From contig NZ_CATMFB010000008.1 of the NCBI RefSeq assembly GCF_950066645.1, positions 115,935 through 179,934 of the forward strand: DNA of 64,000 nt. Direction: 5' to 3'. A model generated the notes under the pieces. It saw only the letters and a program-made list of their open reading frames with translations, did not search any database and was not told the origin of the DNA. This document shows, in pieces, positions 46,348-52,263 of the stretch. A program made the position numbers and the translations under genes. Within the stretch, counting starts at the first letter, position 1, and every line of letters starts with the position of its first letter. Source of the DNA: an uncultured Thalassolituus sp. Lineage in GTDB: Bacteria; Pseudomonadota; Gammaproteobacteria; Pseudomonadales; Oceanobacteraceae.

Positions 46348-46629
46348 ATGAGAAAGATATCTGATATCAAAAGAGGCCTAGCTAATAGATCTGTCTACCC
46401 ATCTGAAGTGAAGAGGTGTCTTTCTACCTTCCTTTACTCTTTGGATTTCGAACTGGCGATTCCTGTAGAATCAAACCTGTTTGAAAGGGAGGTGCAAGAC
46501 TTTGATAATAGACTTGAGCGTATTATCTACAGCCTCCCAGAAGAGGATCAGATCACGCAAGTGCTTGACGTCCTGGATGAAGCAGAGTTATTTCTGTCTA
46601 GAATGAAAAACAGGGAAGAAGGAGATTAA
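46348..46629 (+). CDS. Cassette 4: small soluble protein, 93 aa
   Basis: Unrecognised acidic-helical protein without membrane segments. Starts 12 nt after the attC C end box and its TAA lies in the next attC site. The C-terminus is rich in Glu, Asp and Leu and likely alpha-helical. An antitoxin-like or regulatory role is possible but not supported by a motif. Confidence 0.55.
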   Translation: MRKISDIKRGLANRSVYPSEVKRCLSTFLYSLDFELAIPVESNLFEREVQDFDNRLERIIYSLPEEDQITQVLDVLDEAELFLSRMKNREEGD

Positions 46630-46707
46630 CAAGCCGCTCAAATTTTTCACGGCCACAAGAAAAGCGTGGCCTTCACTAGGACTCGCTTCGCTCGCCGTCT
46701 AGCGGGG
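46624..46707 (+). other. attC-like site D, right box lost to an insertion sequence
   Basis: Nearly identical to site A over about 80 bp, with the same arms and GGCCAC / GTGGCC hairpin. After CTAGCGGGG the expected CGTTATG is replaced by TGATCTGTAACC, which looks like an IS end. The recombination box is therefore missing. Confidence 0.68.
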
Positions 46708-46980
46708 TGATCTGTAACCACTTTTATGGACAGTTTTTTCTGTTCATTAAAGAGGTGCAGTGTGGAACAAACAAAAAAGAGAAACTATGATCGCTATACG
46801 TTGGCTATTAAACTTCAAGCCGTTAAGTTAGCGAATCATCCTGAAGTTAGGTCGAAGGATGTCGCTGAGTCTTTAGGTGCTAAAGTTGTTCTGCGGTACG
46901 CTATCAAAGCCCGGTAGAGTATAAGCAGAAATATAGCGAGAAGTGCGTCAGAAATGGTTTCTGGTTTTTTGGTAGAATCA
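46708..46980 (+). mobile_element. IS3-family remnant
   Basis: Left end TGATCTGTAACCACTTTTAT followed by GGACAG, typical of IS3-family terminal repeats (IS150/IS51-like). It is followed by the start of a transposase OrfA gene that breaks off after about 40 residues. No right end, OrfB or second terminal repeat is recognised. Coordinates of the right border are approximate. Confidence 0.6.
46762..46917 (+). pseudogene. Truncated IS3-family transposase OrfA
   Basis: GTG start at 46762 with GAGGTG upstream; 51 codons. The N-terminal part (YDRYTLAIKLQAVKLA, RSKDVAESLG) is the helix-turn-helix of OrfA. After ESLG the sequence diverges (AKVVLRYAIKAR) and stops where the intact protein would continue with a Trp/Arg-rich segment. 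It is therefore deleted or frameshifted. Confidence 0.68.
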
Positions 46981-47019
46981 GTTAATTCAACAGAGTTTTG
47001 GATGTATGAGGAGAATAAT

Positions 47020-47427
47020 ATGCTGGAGCAGGTCCATTCTCACTTGGTAAAAGAAATGGAGCAGGCCGCACGAGGAGATACCATATTTCTTGCAAGTGCA
47101 GTGATTTTTAACCTGGTCGTTTTAGGCGTTAATTCTGCGGTGGCAGCCGGAAAATCTTCATTGAGTATTCTGGTGTTTGCAATTTTTGTTGTGGGCTCTA
47201 TTGTGATGACTATTTCAGCCATTGTAGCTCTAAGAAATGGTGCCAAAGCGTGCTCTATATACCGTCAAGCTCTATTGCATTTATACGAAGAAAATAATGT
47301 GGCTAAATACTGGCCACATGAATTAGAGTTGAGGTCAAATCTTAGATTCAAGCTCTATTTTCTAATAATTAGTCTCACTGGTTTCATGGCTGTTCTTGTT
47401 CCGGTCTTGGTCGAGTGGTCTACTTAA
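47020..47427 (+). CDS. Cassette 5: membrane protein, 135 aa
   Basis: Start at ATG 47020, with GAGGAG at 47007-47012. It has an N-terminal amphipathic helix, then about three membrane segments (residues 22-42, 47-68, 110-132) with a soluble central loop containing paired Tyr and Trp. The architecture resembles small SLATT-like or effector-type membrane proteins, but I cannot name a family. A GTTAATT box at 46981 may mark its cassette start. Confidence 0.58.
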   Translation: MLEQVHSHLVKEMEQAARGDTIFLASAVIFNLVVLGVNSAVAAGKSSLSILVFAIFVVGSIVMTISAIVALRNGAKACSIYRQALLHLYEENNVAKYWPHELELRSNLRFKLYFLIISLTGFMAVLVPVLVEWST

Positions 47428-47476
47428 CAAACAGAAGCTGAGGATGTATTCCACGCATCAGCTTCTGGCGCTAGAT
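47422..47476 (+). other. attC-like recombination site E (short, weak)
   Basis: 55 bp: ACTTAAC box at the stop codon of cassette 5, a 9-bp stem AGAAGCTGA / TCAGCTTCT, and an end box GCTAGAT that differs from GTTRRRY at one position. It may equally be a terminator-like hairpin without a T-run. Confidence 0.45.
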
Positions 47477-47491
47477 TTTTGAGGATGCACT

Positions 47492-48280
47492 GTGCAGGAA
47501 TCGCGAAAGTTACATGATTATTTGATAGATCGCCCGAAGCCTAAGGGTATAGATGTTTTATGTGGCTTGAAGCATTTCGCAATCATTACTTATGCTGTTC
47601 CTGTCGATAGGTTTCAAGGGATTTTTCCTGACCGGTTTCGATTAGACACGGTTGAAGTTGATGGTCAACTAATGGGGCTGATATCCGTAGTTCCGTTCAT
47701 TGATGTAGATTTTACTTCAGCGGTTTTCCCATTCCCTAAGTTTACGATGGGACAGACAAACTATCGAATCTACATAATCGACACTGAGACAGGTGAGCGA
47801 TGTGTTTGGTTCCTCGGCACTGTTCTGGACTCCTGGACGCTTGCAGTACCGAGATACCTTTGGAGCCTTCCCTGGCATTCGGGGAAAGTTAGTTTTGATT
47901 GTGCGGTAAACGAAGTATCTGGCTTATATGATAAGTATCACATGGAAACTACTTCCGGTTGGGCAGAAGCCTCGGTCAGCCTGACTCAGGACGAGTCCGA
48001 TCAGTTATACTTTCCTGGTTTTCCTGATAATGAATCCGCTCTTGTTTACTTGACACACCCTTTGGCGGGCTTCTATTACCGCAGAGATGGCAAGCTAGGA
48101 ACATACCGAGTGTGGCATAAAGAACTTCAAGTTAGGCCTGCTAAACTAGTGTCCGCCAATTTCAAGCTTTTATCCAATCTTGGCATCGTTAATCAGTCCG
48201 ATCAAAATGCACCATATAGTGTATTAATTGAGCCATTGAATGAGTTTACTATTTATTTACCTCCAACGGTTATTGGATGA
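47492..48280 (+). CDS. Cassette 6: DUF2071/acetoacetate-decarboxylase-like protein
   Basis: A 262-aa soluble protein starting at GTG 47492 (GAGGA upstream). VDRFQGIFPDRFRLD, LMGLISVVPFIDVDF, and QTNYRIYIIDTETGERCVWF followed by LPWHSGKVSF match the YqjF/DUF2071 beta-sandwich family related to acetoacetate decarboxylase. No catalytic Lys can be assigned with confidence. The low G+C content indicates acquisition with the cassette cluster. There is no clear attC between it and the next gene. Confidence 0.68.
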   Translation: MQESRKLHDYLIDRPKPKGIDVLCGLKHFAIITYAVPVDRFQGIFPDRFRLDTVEVDGQLMGLISVVPFIDVDFTSAVFPFPKFTMGQTNYRIYIIDTETGERCVWFLGTVLDSWTLAVPRYLWSLPWHSGKVSFDCAVNEVSGLYDKYHMETTSGWAEASVSLTQDESDQLYFPGFPDNESALVYLTHPLAGFYYRRDGKLGTYRVWHKELQVRPAKLVSANFKLLSNLGIVNQSDQNAPYSVLIEPLNEFTIYLPPTVIG

Positions 48281-48355
48281 ATAATTTAGTAAGTTAGATT
48301 ATGCGGAGCAGCCAAACGTCGTCTGTTATTGAGAATTTAATATTAAGGAAGAAAT

Positions 48356-48730
48356 ATGAAAATAGGATGTTATCTTGTATTAACTGTTCTGATTTCAGCT
48401 TGTGGTGGTGAGTCTTCAAGTCCAGAAAACGTTGTCGTTGTTAAGTCTTCTGAGACAATTCAATGCGAGGGGGGAGGCTTTACTCTTCAAGAGATCGAAA
48501 CTCCTTTGAGTGAGGCCGGGATCAACGTTCTTCAGAGCAGGTGTGGTTATCTGAAGGGGGTTGCTAATGCTGATGTATGCGGTGCTCCGACCCTTGATGT
48601 CTACCTGTTTACAATCCCTCGCAGCAGTCTCGATACAGCAGAGGCTATGGGGTACATGCTCGGTAGCGATGAAGACGATCCAGGCGATGACGAAATAGCG
48701 TATGGAGTTAGCGAGTGTGGCGACGTTTGA
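48356..48730 (+). CDS. Cassette 7: small lipoprotein, 124 aa
   Basis: Unrecognised protein with a lipoprotein signal peptide (lipobox ISAC, Cys16), followed by a short Ser-rich linker and a mature region with five or more Cys, likely disulfide-bonded, and an acidic patch DEDDPGDDE. AAGGAAG precedes the ATG. The stop lies in the last attC-like site. Confidence 0.6.
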   Translation: MKIGCYLVLTVLISACGGESSSPENVVVVKSSETIQCEGGGFTLQEIETPLSEAGINVLQSRCGYLKGVANADVCGAPTLDVYLFTIPRSSLDTAEAMGYMLGSDEDDPGDDEIAYGVSECGDV

Positions 48731-48809
48731 CGAGCCCCTGAAATTTCTATCGCCACAAGAGTAGGGCCGCTACCAGGATTCGTTTCGCTTGCCTTTTAGC
48801 CGGTTGCTA
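48725..48809 (+). other. attC-like recombination site F
   Basis: 85 bp with recognisable similarity to sites A and D (GAGCCCCTGAAATT, CGCCACAAGA, TTCGCTTGCC, AGCCGGTTGCT), but with several substitutions. Boxes GTTTGAC and GTTGCTA are degenerate. It marks the right end of the array. Confidence 0.6.
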
Positions 48810-48838
48810 TGAGTAAGAGAAACTAACGAGAAAGCCAG

Positions 48839-48865
48839 ATCGGGGCGACTACATCGCCTCCGATC
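48839..48865. terminator. Imperfect hairpin at the array's right border
   Basis: GATCGGGGCGA / TCGCCTCCGATC around a CTACA loop. It could end transcription of the convergent SDR gene or of the cassettes. No T-tract on either strand. Confidence 0.35.
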
Positions 48866-48921
48866 GTTTGCGAACATGCTGAATGAATCTCTTCCTGTAT
48901 CACTTATGTTTTAAGTCAGTA

Positions 48922-49680
48922 TCAGAGGAACATTCCGCCAGATATCTCGATCCGTTGCCCATTCACCCAACGATTGTCGCTTTCAATCAGCGCAGCAATG
49001 GCCGGGCCAATATCATCCGCTTCTCCCACTCGCCCCAGCGCTGTGAATGACGCTACGGTTTGATTGATCTGTGGGTTATCCCGCACTTCTCCGCCGCGGA
49101 AGTCTGTTGCTATCGCACCAGGCGCGACCGTATTAACGCGGATACCTCGCGAGCCAAGCTCTTTTGCCTGATAGCGGGTCATCACTTCGACTGCACCTTT
49201 CATTGCGGCATATGCGGAGTAGCCGGGCAAGCTGAAGCGCGTCAGGCCGCTGGCGATGTTCACTACAGAGCCACCGTCCCGAATGATCGGTAACAACGTC
49301 TGTGTGAGGAAGTAGGGCCCTTTCAGGTGAACGCGATACAGGGTATCGAATTCATCTTCTGTCTGGCTATCAATGGGCGCGGTGTAACCATGGCCTGCGT
49401 TGTTGACCACGATGTCGAGCGTCTGGCGTTGCCATTCTTTTTCCAGCAGTTGCTGAAGGGTTTGGCGAAATTCAATAAAGGTGCGGCTGTCGCCTGTGTT
49501 CAGTGGCAGTGCGAAGGCTTTCGCACCTTTGGCGCTGACTTGTTCAATAATCGCTTGGGCTGCCTGGTTATTCGATTGGTAGGTAAACACGCTGTCGATG
49601 CCTTTACTGGCCAGTGCCAGTACGGTACTGGCCCCGAGCCCCCGGCTGCCACCTGTTATCAGTGCAATTCGTTGAGTCAT
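48922..49680 (-). CDS. SDR-family oxidoreductase
   Basis: A 252-aa classical short-chain dehydrogenase with TGGSRGLGASTVLAL (residues 8-22), NNAGHGY near 92, the catalytic Ser in VVNIASG, and YSAYAAMKGAVEVMTRY with Tyr/Lys near 158/162. The C-terminal GQRIEISGGMFL is typical. G+C content returns to chromosomal level. It is divergent from a LysR gene, its likely regulator. Substrate unknown. Confidence 0.86.
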   Translation of the reverse strand: MTQRIALITGGSRGLGASTVLALASKGIDSVFTYQSNNQAAQAIIEQVSAKGAKAFALPLNTGDSRTFIEFRQTLQQLLEKEWQRQTLDIVVNNAGHGYTAPIDSQTEDEFDTLYRVHLKGPYFLTQTLLPIIRDGGSVVNIASGLTRFSLPGYSAYAAMKGAVEVMTRYQAKELGSRGIRVNTVAPGAIATDFRGGEVRDNPQINQTVASFTALGRVGEADDIGPAIAALIESDNRWVNGQRIEISGGMFL

Positions 49681-49795
49681 CTGCTTCTCCTGATATGAAT
49701 GAACCTGATCGGTAGATGTACGATAATTGGTTTAATTATCTGTATAAATATTGATAATCTGTTATTACCTGTCAGAAAAACTGGATAATTGGCAA

Positions 49796-50731
49796 ATGAA
49801 AGATCTCAATGCCATGCGGATACTGCTTCAGGTCGCGGAACAGAAGAGCTTCTCTGCAGCAGCTGAGGTATTGGGGGTGCCGCGTTCATCGGTGTCCGCT
49901 GCAGTGGCTCAGCTGGAAGAAGAGATGGGCACGCGATTGCTGATGCGTACGACGCGACGGGTAGAAGTTACTCGTGATGGTGAGCTGTTTATTGCCCGGG
50001 CGCATGATCTGTTAGCGGGGCTGGATGACCTGAAGAGTCTGTTCTGTTCAGATGCGCAGGCACTTGAAGGTGTCGTGCGTGCAGATATGCCCGTGCCTCT
50101 GGCGAGGGATCTGGTGATTCCGAAGTTGCATGAATTCCAGCAACGCTATCCACTCATCGGGATCGAACTCAGTTGCACCGATCGGCGGGTTGATCCGGTA
50201 GCGGAGGGCTTTGACCTGGTGATCCGGGTTGGCGAGTTACATGACTCCAGTCTTGTCTGTCGTCGTCTTGGTGAGCATCAGATGGTGAACTGCGCGAGCC
50301 CTGCCTACCTGGAGCACTATGGCATACCCCTGACCCCGGAAGATCTGGTACGGCATAAGGTGGTGGGTTACTCTCAGACGCTCGGGCGACATGCTGGCGA
50401 TTTTGACTACGTATTGCCCAGTGGCCAACAGGGGACGGTGGCCGTCCCGGCTACAATCAGTGTGAATAATGCTGATGCTTACACCGCAGCCTGCCTGGCG
50501 GGTTACGGTATCATTCAGTCACCGCGTCTTGGAATGATGCGCTTGTTGAGTGAGGGGTTGCTGTGCGAAGTACTGGCCGATTACCCGGCACCTGCTATGC
50601 CGGTGTCGATGCTTTTCCCTCAGCGGCGTCTGATCCCACAGAGAGTACGGGTGTTTATGGACTGGATCAGCGAATTGATTACTGATCAGCTGAATACAGG
50701 TGGTGCTGTTGGCGCTTTTTCAGAGCACTGA
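49796..50731 (+). CDS. LysR-family transcriptional regulator
   Basis: Start placed at ATG 49796 (311 aa) because the upstream TTG at 49751 lies in AT-rich promoter DNA. The helix-turn-helix contains FSAAAEVLGVPRSSVSAAVA near residues 19-38; the effector domain includes GYGIIQSPRLGMMRLL. It belongs to the same CrgA-like subgroup as the 5761-6702 regulator. The 115-bp divergent spacer with the SDR gene is AT-rich and likely holds the LTTR operator. Confidence 0.85.
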   Translation: MKDLNAMRILLQVAEQKSFSAAAEVLGVPRSSVSAAVAQLEEEMGTRLLMRTTRRVEVTRDGELFIARAHDLLAGLDDLKSLFCSDAQALEGVVRADMPVPLARDLVIPKLHEFQQRYPLIGIELSCTDRRVDPVAEGFDLVIRVGELHDSSLVCRRLGEHQMVNCASPAYLEHYGIPLTPEDLVRHKVVGYSQTLGRHAGDFDYVLPSGQQGTVAVPATISVNNADAYTAACLAGYGIIQSPRLGMMRLLSEGLLCEVLADYPAPAMPVSMLFPQRRLIPQRVRVFMDWISELITDQLNTGGAVGAFSEH

Positions 50732-50776
50732 ACAGTTTAATAAAAATTATCGACCGGATGTTTCTGAGACTTAAGC

Positions 50777-50992
50777 GTGCTATTTCTTCCTATTCAACAA
50801 GAACTTGATTGTATTACTGACGATGGCCGTATTCTCGGTAAGATCCGTTACGATGATGCTCAGCGTCACCACATATTCTATTCGCCTGAAGGCGAACCAG
50901 AGCTTTCAATCTCTGAGAGGGCAATGATCGACGAGCGTCTGTCGGGTCTGGATTCTGGTCTATATTCGATCCCAATGCAGGATGATGACTGA
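50777..50992 (+). CDS. Hypothetical protein, 71 aa
   Basis: Possible small acidic protein starting at GTG 50777. There is no signal peptide or motif. It ends with QDDD and starts 45 nt after the LysR stop. Codon use is acceptable, but the ribosome-binding site is weak, so it may be spurious. Confidence 0.42.
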   Translation: MLFLPIQQELDCITDDGRILGKIRYDDAQRHHIFYSPEGEPELSISERAMIDERLSGLDSGLYSIPMQDDD

Positions 50993-51079
50993 GGCGCTCT
51001 TCTGGTGCTGAGGCCGGGCGATGCGTCATTCGCACGACAGCGTCTGCCCGCCCGGACAATGGATATATGCCTGGTGTTG

Positions 51080-51262
51080 TTATTTTCTCTCTTCAGATGC
51101 CTCTATCTCCTGAATTTTCTTATAGGCCTCCTCAGCTTCAGTCGATAGCCTGGAGTACGTGCGGATATCGCCATTTCTCTGGGCGTGCATAGCTTTCTCA
51201 AGCAGCGCGGCGCGTTGCTGTCGGAGTTTCTTCGTCGGGTCACTTTTTAAGAACGAGAACAT
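51080..51262 (-). CDS. DUF6435-like small protein, 60 aa
   Basis: Start at ATG 51262 with AGGAG 6-7 nt upstream. MFSFLKSDPTKKLRQQRAAL, then AMHAQRNGDIRTYSRL and EEAYKKIQ follow the conserved pattern of a small, helical, charged family annotated as DUF6435. Function unknown. Direct TATACA repeats lie about 90 bp upstream of its start, on the opposite strand orientation. Confidence 0.75.
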   Translation of the reverse strand: MFSFLKSDPTKKLRQQRAALLEKAMHAQRNGDIRTYSRLSTEAEEAYKKIQEIEASEERK

Positions 51263-51319
51263 GAGGGGCTCCTGTTGGTGGTTGCTGCTCATCGTTTGAG
51301 GTCGGATCAGTTTCTATTG

Positions 51320-51367
51320 TGTACGAGAAGTGGTTTCAGAGGCTAGTACTTATACATAAGTTATACA
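51320..51367 (+). promoter_or_regulatory. Putative LitR-type operator near yjdM / DUF6435 gene
   Basis: TATACA at 51351-51356 and 51362-51367, exactly 11 bp apart, plus TGTACG at 51320-51325. The words are on the plus strand, the orientation that would match control of yjdM (start 51504), though the DUF6435 gene start (51262, minus) is closer. The rest of the 241-bp gap holds a possible TATACT -10 near 51463. Confidence 0.5.
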
Positions 51368-51503
51368 AGAAGAGAGGGCAAACCCGGTAGCTATAGCTCT
51401 TAACTTCATGTGGGCTCAGTCGCAGTCAGAATGTTGTTTTCCCATGTCAGTTGTATGGGTATTTGGTTATACTCCGCGCAGTATTTCTTCTTGAGTTGAT
51501 CTT

Positions 51504-51839
51504 ATGTCTTTTCCTCCTTGCCCTAAGTGCGCCTCTGAATACGTTTATGAAGATCAGGCGAATCTGCTTTGCCCTGAATGTGGCCACGAATGGAACCCAG
51601 CGGACACCTCTTCAGAGGATACGTTTGTAGTCCGCGACTCAAACGGGACAGTACTGGAAGTAGGTGATGCCATCACTCTGATCAAAGACCTCAAGGTGAA
51701 GGGCAGCTCGCAGGGCCTGAAGATCGGCAGCAAGACTGTGATCCGCCGTATTGTCGAAGGCAAGGATCACGAGCTTGACTGCAAGTTCGCCAGTTTCGGT
51801 GAAGTGATGGTCACAGCAAAGTTTGTGAAAAAGGCCTGA
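51504..51839 (+). CDS. yjdM: Zinc-ribbon protein YjdM (PhnA family)
   Basis: A 111-aa protein. N-terminal zinc ribbon CPKC (C6/C9) and CPEC (C23/C26) is followed by the PhnA domain (VVRDSNGTVLEVGDAITLIK, GSSQGLKIGSKT). The old name alkylphosphonate-utilisation protein is misleading; the function is unknown. Confidence 0.9.
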   Translation: MSFPPCPKCASEYVYEDQANLLCPECGHEWNPADTSSEDTFVVRDSNGTVLEVGDAITLIKDLKVKGSSQGLKIGSKTVIRRIVEGKDHELDCKFASFGEVMVTAKFVKKA

Positions 51840-51859
51840 TCGTCGCCAGTAACCTGACT

Positions 51860-52096
51860 TTACTCGCTGTCTCTTTCGAGAAAGGCAAAGCTCATAAAGC
51901 TGGTGAACATGACGATGCCCAGTACGGCTGCCAGGTTTTCGACTGCGAGCATGGTGACGCCGCTGATGATCCAGCCGGTTTTCACCTGTTCCAGTCTTCG
52001 TCGGTAGGTCTCTGTCTGAGTCCACTCTATGTCCGGATGGTGCTCCGGGAGTCTGTAAAAACGGCGGATACGGCTGATGATGCTCCGGTGAGTCAT
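51860..52096 (-). CDS. Small inner-membrane protein, 78 aa
   Basis: ATG at 52096 with a strong AGGAGG ribosome-binding site. Basic cytoplasmic N-terminus of about 37 residues, then one or two membrane segments between residues 40 and 72. Not recognised. The strong SD supports it as real. Confidence 0.58.
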   Translation of the reverse strand: MTHRSIISRIRRFYRLPEHHPDIEWTQTETYRRRLEQVKTGWIISGVTMLAVENLAAVLGIVMFTSFMSFAFLERDSE

Positions 52097-52232
52097 GGTG
52101 TCCCTCCTGCATTAGGCATACCTTTAGCCTAGGAGATATGACAAGCGTGGCACGTCAGAACGCGGCCTGATAGCCATTTGTTCTATCAGGTGCGATGTAT
52201 ATCCAGTGAGGGTCTGAACTGAAAAGGTGCAT

Positions 52233-52252
52233 GGGCACAGTGCACTGTGCCC
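52233..52252. repeat. Perfect 20-bp palindrome
   Basis: GGGCACAGTGCACTGTGCCC lies 12 bp past the 3' end of the large lipoprotein gene. As RNA it forms a loopless or small-loop hairpin; a short CTTTT tract follows on the minus strand. It is probably a terminator for the lipoprotein gene. Confidence 0.5.
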
Positions 52253-52263
52253 GTTCTGGTATT

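Larger units (their letters stand above)
45108..48809 (+). mobile_element. Integron gene-cassette array without integrase (CALIN)
   Basis: AT-rich block of small plus-strand genes, each followed by an imperfect palindrome of 55-91 bp that starts with a YYYAAC-like box at or near the stop codon. Each ends with GTTRRRY-like boxes just before the next start. Boxes ending the sites: GTTATGT 45471, GTTAAAT 45946, GTTAATT 46330, GTTGCTA 48803. Four sites are convincing (45387, 46256, 46624, 48725), two weaker (45872, 47422). No tyrosine recombinase IntI gene is present in the window. Composition and codon use differ clearly from the flanks. Confidence 0.8.

Noticed and set aside
45108..48809. Reading the palindromes as ordinary terminators or REP elements
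   Set aside because: They lack T-tracts, overlap stop codons and carry box-like ends at matching positions, which fits attC better. Site E remains ambiguous.
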